A DNA stretch of 64,000 bases. It comes from Isoetes taiwanensis (Eukaryota > Streptophyta > Lycopodiopsida > Isoetales > Isoetaceae). The DNA lies in contig JAJEKV010000039.1 in assembly GCA_021234155.1 (NCBI GenBank), positions 3,702,745-3,766,744 of the forward strand, read 5' to 3'. The notes beneath the pieces were generated by a model that did no database searches, was not told the origin of the DNA, and saw nothing but the letters and a program-made list of their open reading frames with translations. Below, in pieces: positions 36,671 to 47,440 of this stretch (its first letter is position 1; every line of letters begins with the position of its first letter). The position numbers and the translations under genes are program-made.

Positions 36671-36795
36671 ACCACACCTCCACATAACCACATGTAGAGT
36701 TTTTTGAACAACAACATGTGGTTTTTCTTTTACTGTTGTTTTTAAGTGTGGACCCAGAATTGGGGTGGTAGTGTGTGGATCAGGGAAAATTTTAA

Positions 36796-37554
36796 GGGAC
36801 CTATAATTTTGTATAAGTATAATGAATTGGCCATTCCTTATAAAATATGCCCCTAAAAGTGTAGCCTGAACTGGCCATTTTTCCTATTTTTTTCTAATGT
36901 GACAGCAACCCAATTGGCGATTTTTGAACCAAATATGTGTAGCTCAAATGGCGATTTTTAGCTAGATTCTTATTAAATATAGTGCTCGTTGCCCAAACAT
37001 AAAGAAGTTGCTATTCTATATAAATGTGTTTAAGTTACATATTGTATGAGTTTGAATTCATACTCCATGTATTTCATAATGCACAGATTGCTGGTAGGGA
37101 GAATCGGAAATCGGATGTCGGAGTCTTCGTAACGAGGATTGAAAAGTGCCTCGACATTTGATCTTCCAAAAGAGCGAGATTATTCTTAGTTGGTAGATAT
37201 ATTTAGAAATAAAAATTTCTAATAATGTTGGCCCCCCATAAGTGATGAATTTATAAGGGTGCCTCTGAATGAGTTAAGATTTGGCGAACTTAAGGCATTA
37301 TAGGGTTTGGCCAAGTGGTATAAATGGCCATTCCATAAGCATATCTAGTTCTCACTTGGGACTAAATTGGCCCCAAAGTCGATACCACTCTAATTAGCAA
37401 ACGTCTAATTGGCCATTTTAATGTCATAATAGGCAATAAAGTGCCGCAAATTGGCGAATCTGCAGGTAGTCCAAGGGTAAGGGATCCTACTCAAGCCGGC
37501 CGTCGCATTTTGTCCGAACCTGTAATTTGTGGCCAAATGGCCCGCCGGGGCCAC
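36796..37554. mobile_element. hAT-like non-autonomous element (MITE)
   Basis: AAAATTTT is duplicated at 36788-36795 and 37555-37562, an 8-bp target duplication as for hAT elements. Removing 36796-37562 rejoins gag coding sequence in frame. The ends (AAGGGACC inward left; AGTGGCCC inward right) are a weak inverted repeat. It contains repeated TTGGCCATT/AATTGGCGA motifs and no protein. Confidence 0.55.
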
Positions 37555-37562
37555 TAAAATTT

Positions 37563-38540
37563 TCGCTGGTGTGGATGGCCGTGGCTGCGAGTAAGTAGCA
37601 GGACGCGAATACTGAGGCCTGGGTGTATCCTCCTCGAGGCTCAACGCTTTATCCTCGGCCTCTGCAACTGATTTCGGATCTATGGCCTTAACCATCCGTT
37701 TGATCGAGGGTGCCAATCCCTCAATATAACCCTCCACTGCCCTTTTCTCATTCATACCGGGTACATACAGCCTTAGGCGCATAAACTCATCTGTGTAAGC
37801 CTGTACGGACATACTCTTCTGCTCCAACCTGTAGAAAGTTTGGATCTGTTGGCATTTGTGTGCACGGGGCACATAATGCGACTTGAAGGCCTTGGCAAAC
37901 TTTCTGAATTTGCATCTGCTCCTGTCCAGGTGTTTGGCTCTGGCATAGCCCTTCCACCATATACGGGCAGCTCCGGTAAGGTTTGTGGTGGCAACCTTTC
38001 CGGTATCCCTTTCTGTCATGCCATAAGACCTTCCGAACTCCTTCATTTCATCTAACCAGGATTCGGCATTTAATCCGCCTCTAGACTTCCCATCAAACTG
38101 GGCCAACTTCCGATTCTTCCATATGCTAGTTATGGCCGTATCAATCGTCTTGCGGTACTCCTTATCTCGGCGTTTTGTATGGTCGCCAGACGATGCAGAT
38201 GATTCAGTTGATACTGAAGTGGCAGATTTTGAAGAGGTGGCACTGTCTCTGGAGGAGCTGCGTCGACGTTTAGAGTGGGACCTCTTTCGCACCGGTACAG
38301 GACTGGTTCGTGGTGGGGACGGCTGCTGTGTAGGTGGACTAGGCGGCAACGGAGGTAACTCCGGTGCGTCCTCTTGTACATGCTGTGGTGGGTTAGCATG
38401 CAAGACGTAGGCCTGTAATTCGCCTAGCTGTCTTTTCATCAGCATCAATTCTTGTTCGGGTGTTAACCGACTTGCATTTGAGGCTGGCTGCCAACGGCGT
38501 TGCGTGCCCCGTCTATATTAAACATAAGATGATATAAGAA
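37563..38540 (-). CDS. Ty3 element 2 gag
   Basis: On the minus strand, after a probable ATATAG acceptor (38521), comes RRWQPASNASRLTPEQELML, then a Pro/Ser-rich basic linker (KRRRSSSRDSATSSK). The capsid domain contains FRKFAKAFKSHYVPRAHK, SVQAYTDEFMRLRLYVPG and VEGYIEGLAPSIKRMV. It is open to the hAT-like insertion at 37562, beyond which 37561-37405 is read into foreign sequence. The zinc knuckle lies across both insertions, at 26780. Confidence 0.85.
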
Positions 38541-38775
38541 AATTTACAGTGACAATAAGTGTCATACAAGATCATTTTTAGGTCGTATCGAGAAACAAAG
38601 TGAACACGCAAAATCACGGAAAATTTTAATTACAAGTGAAGTAACGGTTACATCCAAGAGCTTGATACTGAAAGTAATTATGACTTATAGTTATATAGTA
38701 CATACATGGACCTGATACAGGCCATTTTCCTAGTCATAGTGAAGCATAGGAACACTCAAAACTGGAAGATGCGGC

Positions 38776-39245
38776 TTAAGGGTTTGCATAGGGATACATG
38801 ACGGCATAGCGCACACTCTCACGCACAGCTCTGACGAGCTTGTAACGTGCCCAAGCCTGTATAATAACTGGCTGATAATCCCAAGTGGGGCTAATAATAA
38901 GAAGGTTGAAAAGCCTTCGTAGTGCATAGAAGATTTGCCAGAGATGGTCATTGGCATCCTCAAAAGCTTCATGTGGGGTCATACTCCAATAATCCCAAGT
39001 GCGGCAAAGGGTCCATTTCAGATCGTCGTAAGCGCGTTCTCGGAGGAGGGTAACTATCTCCATCCCCTTGTCAGGATCATAAGGTTCTTCCGGCACCCCA
39101 AGTTCCGCTATCTCATCGTCAACTTCCCGTTCAGGATACTCGTTGTATCTTTCCCCATAGTCCTGTTCAGGAGGTCCCTGTTCATCTCTCACTATCTGGG
39201 ATGTTATCCTATCTTCGTACTCCGCCAGCGTTTCTTCTGCAAAAG
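38776..39245 (-). CDS. Extra acidic ORF upstream of gag in Ty3 element 2
   Basis: After TTTGCAG the frame reads EETLAEYEDRITSQIVRDEQ, GERYNEYPEREVDDEIAE, TLCRTWDYWSMTPHEAFEDA and a helical C terminus (LVRAVRESVRYAVMY). About 150 residues, no recognised domain. Plant Ty3 elements usually begin with gag, so this may be an upstream exon of gag or an accessory gene. Confidence 0.5.
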
Positions 39246-39502
39246 GGCGGAATGAGTATATAGTACTAACAATTCCAGTAGGCTTAATAACTTGTCATGG
39301 AAGAGACTTATTCAAAAATTGTATTGACATTATGTATTGGACTGATACAATAAAGAGTAATCACATCACGAGTGGTAACCATATTTTAAACAACAGTGAT
39401 TCCAAAGGCAAAATACATAACACAATAATTTAGGAGCTGGATCCCTCGTCTTCATCCATTGGCTGAGGAGGTGGACGATAACGCATCAAAGTGGCGCTGG
39501 GG

Positions 39503-39784
39503 CTAGCAGAGAGTGTAGTCCTGCCCAGCTTCATTTAACTTGAGGAGGAACCGCTCGTTGAAGTGGAAGATAGGGTAGGGGACTCTCCGGCCCTTGACAA
39601 AGTGCTGGACAAAAAGATTGAGGATGGTATCTATCATTGGGTCCTCGTCCCCTAGATGCTCGACTAAGGCAGCAAACAACTGAAATACATTCAGTTTCTT
39701 CAGATCTACGGTCAGCTTGAAGCGCGGCATGTCGTACTTAGCAGGGAACAACAAGGGAGAAGGGAAAAGGAGGCGCTCAAGCAA
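39503..39784 (-). CDS. Extra ORF nearest the 5' LTR of Ty3 element 2
   Basis: A 93-codon frame: MLERLLFPSPLLFPAKYDMP, VDLKKLNVFQLFAALVEHLG, FNERFLLKLNEAGQDYTLC. Helical and soluble, no family recognised. It precedes the acidic ORF by about 260 bp that could be an intron. Everything from 39790 to 40438 (untranslated leader) lacks coding signal and includes an A-rich run at 39970-40013. Confidence 0.4.
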   Translation of the reverse strand: MLERLLFPSPLLFPAKYDMPRFKLTVDLKKLNVFQLFAALVEHLGDEDPMIDTILNLFVQHFVKGRRVPYPIFHFNERFLLKLNEAGQDYTLC

Positions 39785-40438
39785 GGCGGGGCGACGCTAA
39801 GGGGTAAGTAAAGGCACCGGGGTGTAGGGCAAGTGCAAGGGAGGCGTGGAGGTCGGCTATGGCGGATTTGGAGCTTAGGTCCGGCGGCTATGGCGGAAAA
39901 GGGTGCTCAGAGAAAACACACGCCCAAAAAGATATTTCAAAATTCAAACTTTAACTTTTGACTTTTTATTAAAATTTTAAAAAAAATATTTTAAAAAAAA
40001 AAAAAAAAAAAATTAAACAGGCGCGTATAAAATATGCGCGACCGTATGGGGCGCTGCGTTGCTTATACGCATTTTATTTTCAAAAAGAAACACCTTCGGG
40101 TAAGGCAGCGCCCCTTTTCATTTTTCGGCGGCCTATTGTCCTTTTTGCCTCGGGAGACATGCCCCCTAGGGTATTTGAGAGGTGCCCGATCCATTGGAGC
40201 CGTTTTGGCCTTCATCCGAGCTACCTACAAAAAGTTATGGCTCCTCGAAACTTGGGTCCTCCAGGCGGCCTAGACTTCCTTAGAAATTACAGTCTATTAC
40301 ATTAACCTAGCACTAAATCAAACATGAAAGACTTAAACAATCACTCTTGCTTAAATTCTCTCTCCTAACTACCGAACTAGCGAGTTAGGGTTTGGTCAAA
40401 TGATTATGATTAAATGCAAATCACGGCTCGATACCCTT

Positions 40439-42065
40439 TGCGGACGCTCCAACGAACATATACGACCCCCGGCCGTATACATACGGGGACTTTCCCCTCC
40501 CATGGCGACCATCTCGCCATGAGCAGGGCCCTCCGTCTATTCCGGGCCATCCATAATGGGATGCCCGAAAGAAGGACACGAAGGGGTCATTCGGCCCACG
40601 CCTTCAATGGGGCTCCTACGTCGCGGAAGCGTGAATACAAGGGTTAGCACACAGCATAAATCACATATAAGTAACCACCACGAAGGGTGGTACATCCATC
40701 CAAATACCAACGGCAAAGAATATGCATCTAAACTTAGGAAAACACCCCAAACCCATGGTTCTACCCCGGTTCAGACTCCAGTGAGGATCGACTGACGGCT
40801 AGGCCTCCAGAGATCAGCAGACCGAATCTTGACATGGCGTTATCGGCATAGAACACCGGCTAGGGTTGTCCACTCCATCCGCCCCTCCGTGCACACTTTG
40901 CGGATGGGTCAATTCACGCTATGGCGCCGCTATAGCCAGGAGACGCAGGCTCGAGGCATCACCCCGCTGAGCCTACTCAGGGGTTCATGAAGTCCCGGTC
41001 CGATGAGGCGGTCGTGGAAGCGCCCCTTCCGGAATCACGGTGGCTCCATGGGCGAAGCTAGAGAATACGTGCCGCATCACCCCCCCCGCATCCGTGCAGA
41101 CTTACTGCCCTAAATCTACTCAAAGTGCAAGGTGCTCCATACGGATCACACCTCTACACCCAGGGAGTGTCAGACCCATACCCGGCCCTCTACGTGACCG
41201 GCTATCAGGTCTAGCTCGCTATAGGAGTCCCAGGAGTCTTTTATGTTCGTGCAAGACCCCACCTCCACTTCACCACTGTGTTCCTTGTCTGGTGCTAAGC
41301 CAGTACCATAGCACCTATGACCCGGTGGGCTCTTGTGCACAGGCCGCATTTAACGGGATAATACAGGGCTCTATCTAGGAGCATACTACAATAAATAGCC
41401 TCAGAGGTCTCTACCCCCCTTACTTCCCCCATTTCCAGAGTAACACTAGGCTAACAACCATCAATCCATCCATTACAAGGAAAACCTGAATCAGAATATA
41501 AAGAGAACTTACCTTTACAACCAAGGGTTAGTTCCTACGAGTAAACACAGAGAGAACAGACCAACAACCCAAACAGGTGCCCAACAGGGGCGCTATCCTA
41601 GAATTCACAACTACACTAGCCACCCACCTGTGTTTCGGCTCGACCCGTTGTCATTGGGGATCTCCATCTTCTTGATCTTGGTGTTCAACTTGTGTAAGAA
41701 GGGTGGCGTCCAATTGCTCAAGGTGGCGCTCAGCTCTGGTCACAAGGGTGGCGCTCCACTGCTCAAGGTGAGTTGTGGCTGATATGGGGGTGGTGATCCA
41801 CCCTATTGATCCCAACTAGCATTATCATGCTAACCAATCGAGGGTGGCCACGTGGCGCCTTCCCAAACCATAATTAGCTTAATTATGGTTTTTAAATATT
41901 AGTTCCTTAATTATAGGTTATTATTGTTAATAATTAAATTAGCATAGCTAATTTAATCCCTTTTAAGTGAACCACCTAGGTTCCCATACCCCATGTGGCG
42001 TATGTATCCCTGGTGACGTGTCAACATATTTGTACTTATACCGTATAAATACTTGGAACGTCACA
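40439..42065 (-). repeat. 5' LTR of Ty3 element 2
   Basis: 1627 bp, the partner of 20932-22575. Just inside its end, on the minus strand, AAGGGTATCGAGCCG (40438-40424) resembles the TGGTATC..GAGCC primer-binding class but is not a perfect tRNA-iMet match. Confidence 0.9.
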
Positions 42066-42092
42066 CTTGCAGCTTGTGTTGGTTTCTATTAC

Positions 42093-42312
42093 CTCTGGGT
42101 GCAGCAGAAGCCAAGCTCTTTGCCTTTGCTTCCTCTATCTGTTTAACTTTAATTTCCAGCTCTGATTCCTTATCCTGCCAGGTCTGATTGTCTTTGTCTT
42201 GGAACAGCTGCCTCCTGATTTCCCTCATGGCCTCATACACTTCCTGTTTCTCTTTCTTCCTCTTTAGGTTCCACTGTTTTCCCCACTCCTTAATCCAGCA
42301 TTTAATCTTCTT
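42093..42312 (-). pseudogene. LINE linker between endonuclease and reverse transcriptase (piece 3, inverted)
   Basis: Minus-strand frame KKIKCWIKEWGKQWNLKRKK, then KESELEIKVKQIEEAKAKSL and ASAAPR at the end. It is helical and basic like the stretch that precedes the reverse transcriptase in plant LINEs. Outside its 42312 end lies the terminal repeat of copy C; its 42093 end continues in frame at 47444 (DEWTETQK) once the inversion is undone. Confidence 0.75.
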
Positions 42313-42334
42313 GGGTAAAAGCATGAAAGGGTGT
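42313..42334. repeat. Terminal inverted repeat of transposon copy C (end 2)
   Basis: GGGTAAAAGCATGAAAGGGT then GT, the inverted counterpart of 17251-17272 with one mismatch. TCTT at 42309-42312 is the second copy of the 4-bp target duplication. Confidence 0.85.
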
Positions 42335-42567
42335 CTATAAATGTAGCCCTTTTTGTACATATACATATGTACAAAATGCACATTTTTGGAATAACTGTCA
42401 TCATGATCCGCTAGTAACTGCCATGATTAATGGCTATCCACTACTCTGAACCCGCAATTATCGGATTTTGAAATTCTTTCCCAAATTCTTTCTTGGTTTG
42501 CCTCTCGTTCACTATCCCGCCCCTACCTTCTCTGCTTGAATTCTGATCACGAATTCTTCATCTAGCT

Positions 42568-45500
42568 ATGGCCCCAAAACTCCCCCAGATGAGTGCTTGC
42601 TCATCACCACAGCCCAAGCAAGAAGCTAGTGCTTCCGGCAGTGGATTTTTACCTCCAAGGAGTTTACGTTTGGGTTCTGAGGTGATCCAAGCCAAAGACC
42701 TCCGTGATAAACATGCAGAGGACCACATACCCAACCTAGAGATGGTTATGAACGAGGTATGGGGTGAAGCTCCAAAAAACAGACGAGGATTCAAGGAAGG
42801 GAGAATCCAGAACGCATGGAAAGATGTTTTTTTTTAAATATTATGAATTGGTTTATGGCAAGAAACAGGTTACAAACCATTATATTTCTACCTATTTTGC
42901 CAGAGCATTTGCTCTTCACTTGAAGGGACGGCTTGTTGATTGGATGGACGTGGCTAGGACCGCCAAAGATCTTGCCAAAACCCTCATTTTAGACGTTGCA
43001 GAGGACCCTACAACAGGTAAATCCTCAACTATCAAACAAGACATCGTATTGCAGCAGAATATTAGAGCCCTGGGTTATTCTAGATCAGATGTTGACACAA
43101 TAAAGCAGTTACTTAAGCATGGGTTGGAGGAGAAAACTAACCTATTGAATGAAGTAGAAGCATTGGAAGAAAGAAGGAGGGATGCATTGAAGGTCATCAG
43201 CCGGATTGAGGGTAGAAAGGATATGCTATCTGAAGATCTGCAGCAGATCTGCCAGAAAATAGATGAGACAAAACAGGAATTTGACAAATTGTCCCAGGAT
43301 CCTGCTGGAAATCAAGTTATGTTCGGAGTGTTGAAGTACAAGTTGGAAGACTTGGTTATGAGTAGACATGATAAAGAGCAGCACTCTTCTAAGCTAGACA
43401 TTGGTTTGCAGGAAGCAACTAAAGAAATTGAAAGGCATGAAATCTCAATTGAACAAGCAAAGGAAAAACTTAATTGCATTGAATTGGTTCAGCAAAGGCA
43501 TTCACAGATTTTGGATTTCATGGGGAGAGCAGGACCTATTGTTCTGCACCCGAGGCCCTACCCTCTAGGAGCTACTTCTATAGAGAGTTCATCACATTCG
43601 GTTCATGTACTGTTGTGGCCAAGGCTTTGGCAAAAGCGGGTTTGTTCTTTGCTAGCTCCATGCGAGAGATGCTTATTGCCTCTTACGCTTGTGTTATCCG
43701 GTCCATGAAAGGCGTAATTGCATAAAAGGTTGCATCCGGGATGAGGGCATTCAATTCAGCTTGGTTTCCCTGCTTTGTGAAAGGTATGCATTGCTCTCAA
43801 CTAATTTAAACTTCTTATATTTCACTTAATTCATATTTGTTATTGTAATCTGCATAGTTCTACATGTATGGCTTCGATTGCATTGCTATTCCTTGTACAT
43901 GTATAACTTTTTAGTGTACATCAGAAGCGAGAGGTACATAGGCATATATTTGCTTGTTTATTGATGCTTTTATTTTTGAGCTTTGGACTGCAGTTGTATC
44001 GTTGTACATGTCTCTAATGAGTCTACATCGCAAATAGATGTACATGCATTTATTTTTAGAGTGCATCCGTAGATGGATTCATAAGTATGTGCATTTTTAC
44101 ATATATGTGCTATTTTTGGGCATAGATCTACATTCCCTAACTAGATACCTGGGTATATCTGGGTACATCAGTGTACATCTGGGTACACCGATGTACCTTT
44201 TATGTATATTGAGGAACATGTACATGTACATTTGGCTATAGTTAAATGTAGTTACTTACATTTGGTACATTTTATGTACATGAAATGTACATGCTTGGCG
44301 AGAATGTACCGGATATTTCTCATTAGTTCTGTTTTTCATGTTCTTTTATGTCTATTGAAATTTAGATCATTTATTTGTTTGCGGATGAGGTTTGTTCCTA
44401 TCCCAGAAGCAACTTTAATGGCTGATGTTCTTGAGCCATCTGCATCGACTCTCTTTACAGATTTGAGTGAGCATAATAAGCAGACCGAATCTGTAGACCC
44501 TCTACCTTCCAGCTCGGATCACCAATGACATTTACAATTGCGGTAATAGAACAATGCAGCATGTGCCTCCTCGAACATGGCAAAGTGAAGTTGAGGAAAT
44601 TGAGAGGATGGCACTTGAGAAAGCTAAAAGCGATTTGCAAAAGTGCGAGACCCTTCAATGCTGGCCGCAATGTAAAACTCCTTCATCACCAAGTGTTAAA
44701 TTAGTAATTGGAGAAGCTAAGAAAGATTCAGCTTCTGTCTCAGCATCATCTGCAGGTCCCAGTTCTGGACCTGTTACAGAAGAAGCTACAAAGGAATCAG
44801 ATCCAGATTTTATCCCAGGAGATACCAGGGAAGAGGAAGCTGAGTTCGTAGTTGAGTCCACTCCAAAGAAGAGGCAAAAGAATGCTGGTGATGGCACTCC
44901 AAGAGGAAAAAAACAGGCAAAATCTCCAGCAGCAAAAAAATGTCCTCCGAAAAGAAAATCTCCAGGCAAAAAAGTGCCACCACCACCTAGAAAGAGGTAT
45001 GTCCAAGATGAACTAATTTTGTTAAACATCTCAGATTTATGATAATTAACCACATTTTTTTTGTACATAGGACACGATCACAGGCCGTGAAGGAAGCTGA
45101 TCCTGATCCTTCTGAGTCGGAACCGGAAGAGGAAGAGGATGAGGATCTACAAGCAAATATTGATGTGATAACAAATAAGGTGCAGCAGTCCACAGAAGAT
45201 GCTGAAGCAGGTGATGAATTTACAAGGTGAGTAATATACAATTGATTACAATAGATATATTCTTTTGCTAATGCTGTTGTTTCCTTGTACAGTTTAGTGA
45301 ACCGACTGAAAAGGTTGGTTCCATTCACTCCTTATAGGGACTGTCCTCCTAAGCCTGCACCCTCTATCTTTCAAAGTGATGTTGACGAGTTCTGCTGGAA
45401 GCTGGACTTGACCTCTAAGATGGTAGATGTCTATGGGAGGTAGGCTAGCATTTCAACATATTTATGTTATTTCATTCCCTAAGTCACTCATCTTATGTAT

Positions 45501-46327
45501 TAATATGTATTCTGGATTTGTGTGCAGGTACCTTTGTAGCAGTCTTCCATCTGATTGGAAACACAAGTTTTTTACGGTTCGCTAGGACACCTTCAGAATT
45601 TTGTGAATTCCCTCAAGAACGGGGGGGATGCACGAGAACACTAACATAAAGGAAGAATTTTGGATGGCATTTTGATTGCAAGATGCCAATACATATTTGT
45701 TCCAATTACGCAAGGCCCAAATGTGGCATTGGCAATACTTGTGCTTGCTGGTCCGGTGAAAAGCTCTTGTCCATCTATAGCTAGCCCAAGTATCTGAGAT
45801 CCTCTCTCTGTCCAAAGGCTATGTACCCGATGCTAAAGTGGTCCGGAAGTAAGTATGAGTTTACGTTTTTAGTTTTATGATTTGATTATTCTCATATTGC
45901 AATTTCTTATGCTTGATTTATTCTCACATTGCAATTTTGCAGGTTTCATAAGCTTGTGATCAATAACATGATGCTCGGATCCAACGGCTTAAACCATGGT
46001 AGGAAGAACTTTGATGCTCCTCGTGTTACGTCCTACAATGCGAGAAACTAGTACCAGCAATCCTTGCATGTAAATTGTGGCTTACATGCACAAATTCATA
46101 GATGCCGTGGTTGATGCACAGCCAAGCTCCATTTTTGTAAGTAGAACATGTTATTTTCCTATTAGTTATTTGTTGGTATAGTCCTCTAATACTTGTGCAC
46201 CATGCAGATGACACCCAGTTGGTTCACTGATGCCTATGCCAAGTCACGGAGGGATCATCTAATGGAGGCATTAATTGTAGAAGGCGAGATGAATATACAA
46301 GCAGCTTGTTCCTACCGGGGTAGATAG
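42568..46327 (+). pseudogene. Coiled-coil/Lys-rich gene with Ulp1-type (C48) protease remnant, copy C
   Basis: Starts ATG GCC CCA AAA. An N domain (RSLRLGSEVIQAKDLR; FKYYELVYGKKQ; STYFARAFALHLKGRL) is split by a 1-nt shift in an oligo-T run (42828-42836). A long coiled coil follows (NEVEALEERRRDALKVISRI; RHEISIEQAKEKLNCIE). Exons at 44380-44526, 44554-45000 and 45071-45228 are acidic then Lys-rich (KKRQKNAGDGTPRGKKQAK). From 45303 come a decayed domain with IFVPITQG followed by a Trp-His-Trp in another frame (near 45735) and, near 46055, QQSLHVNCGL, which fit the His and Gln...Cys motifs of C48 (SUMO-protease-like) peptidases. The last exon is TPSWFTDAYAKSRRDHLMEA. Such proteases are known companions of plant MULE and CACTA transposases. 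Confidence 0.55.
43900..44290. repeat. GTACATC/GTACATG motif cluster in partner-gene intron
   Basis: More than a dozen TGTACAT-type units between the coiled-coil exon and 44380. Same motif family as in the DDE-like gene of copies A and C. Confidence 0.6.
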
Positions 46328-46550
46328 TCCCTTTGACTTGTTTGTGAATTACATTTTTGTATGAGCCATGCTCCGAGCTTCTTTGTACTCAATAAGTAAT
46401 GAAAACATTAATTTATTTGGCTCACTTACACCTGTGCAAATAAGAATTGTGTAATTATCAATGTGTTTTCTCAATTGTGTAATCTGAAATGTAATTATAA
46501 ATTGTGAATAAACTCTCAAGTGTTTTGTTCTTGTGGTGAATCATCTAATT

Positions 46551-47299
46551 CAGGGAGAAAGCTCATTATCTTTGACTTAAATTCTGTGTTGGGCAAGAGT
46601 GTGCACAAGGATGAAAATATTAACTCAAGATACCAAAAGATCCAGAAAGATGAGCTTCAATTCAATATAGGAAACAGGTTTTTTTACTGCAGGCCAGGGT
46701 TAGCATCACTGTTTGCATTTGTAAGAGAAGGGTTTGATGTTGTCATCTGGTCTTCACTCACTTCTAAAAATCTTCTATCAATTGTGGATCAAATTTGTGA
46801 TGCTTTTTCCATAAAGCTGAAGTTTGTTTCTGACCGGGGAGCGAGTGTTGGACTCGCCACACAAACACCCTCTTGAACCTCAAAGGGGTTGTTTGTGAAG
46901 CCATTAGCTGTGGTATGGAAAGAGTACCCAGAGTACTATGGAAATACAGTTTTGATCGATGACGAGAGATACAAATCCACTCTGAATCCCGTAGGAAGCT
47001 ACATATGTCCTTTCTCTTGGACACCAATATTAGCTGGCGACAGTTTGCTTGTCATGGAACTCATTCCATGGCTTAATGGATTGAAAATGGCTGAAGATGG
47101 TATAGTGTATGTAAAAGAGCATCCAATGACTAATGCAGCAGATAGCATATCAGAGCAGGTGGAAAATATTTTGCTGGCAAACTATGGCAGCAACTTGGGT
47201 GCTCTGCTGCCTAAATTTAGTCAATATATGGAGCAAGCAATGGAGAAACTGCCGTCATGTTATTGGCCTCTCGAGTGGCCCATTGTTGGTACAGACTAA
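46551..47299 (+). pseudogene. FCP1/NLI-interacting-factor-like HAD phosphatase, disrupted
   Basis: Likely exon start after ATTCAG at 46553. The frame reads KLIIFDLNSVLGKSVHKDEN, RFFYCRPGLASLFAFVREGF, DVVIWSSLTSKN, then after a TGA (46873-46875) KPLAVVWKEYPEYYGNTVLI, DDERYKSTLNP and YICPFSW. This is the FCP1 homology fold of HAD phosphatases: motif I region, CRPGL, VIWSS motif II, and DDE..K motif III. Motif I is DLNSVL instead of DxDxT, so the second catalytic Asp is missing, as in plant DLNGLL-type relatives I recall. The region around 46850-46895 also looks frame-disturbed. It sits downstream of the coiled-coil gene of copy C, on the same strand, and is probably captured host sequence. Confidence 0.65.
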
Positions 47300-47440
47300 A
47301 ACTGATGTACAAATTCAAATGTTATGAATATATGTATGAAAGTTTTTGTTCATTGCACTTGAGTACTCTGTTTTTACTGCCTTTCTTATTGGTACAATTA
47401 TGAGTGTGTATACATAATTAAGTCAATCTTCATTTGCTTT

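Larger units (their letters stand above)
26969..36773. mobile_element. CACTA-type DNA transposon, 9.8 kb, no transposase found
   Basis: Begins CACTACCACCCCAAAACTGG and ends with GGGGTGGTAGTG, an inverted repeat starting with the diagnostic CACTA, continued by GGGTCCACA on both sides. TGT at 26966-26968 and 36774-36776 is the 3-bp target duplication. Subterminal DNA (27000-27700 and 35640-36770) is packed with ACACGTAG/CCACACC-type motifs on opposite strands, as CACTA transposases require. Inside I find no transposase. There are gene fragments, simple repeats and a minisatellite instead, so it is non-autonomous. Confidence 0.88.
20932..42065 (-). mobile_element. Ty3/Gypsy chromovirus 2, full span including nested insertions
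   Basis: A minus-strand element with both LTRs, a polypurine tract, pol with chromodomain, gag, and extra upstream ORFs. It is flanked by the 5-bp duplication CTTGC (20927-20931; 42066-42070). It spans 21.1 kb because a CACTA element and a small hAT-like element lie between gag and pol; about 10.6 kb remains without them. It is younger than copy C of the DDE-like transposon, which it interrupts. Confidence 0.92.

Noticed and set aside
46520-47299. Functional host phosphatase gene
   Set aside because: In-frame TGA at 46873, disturbed frame around it, missing catalytic Asp, and location inside transposon copy C.
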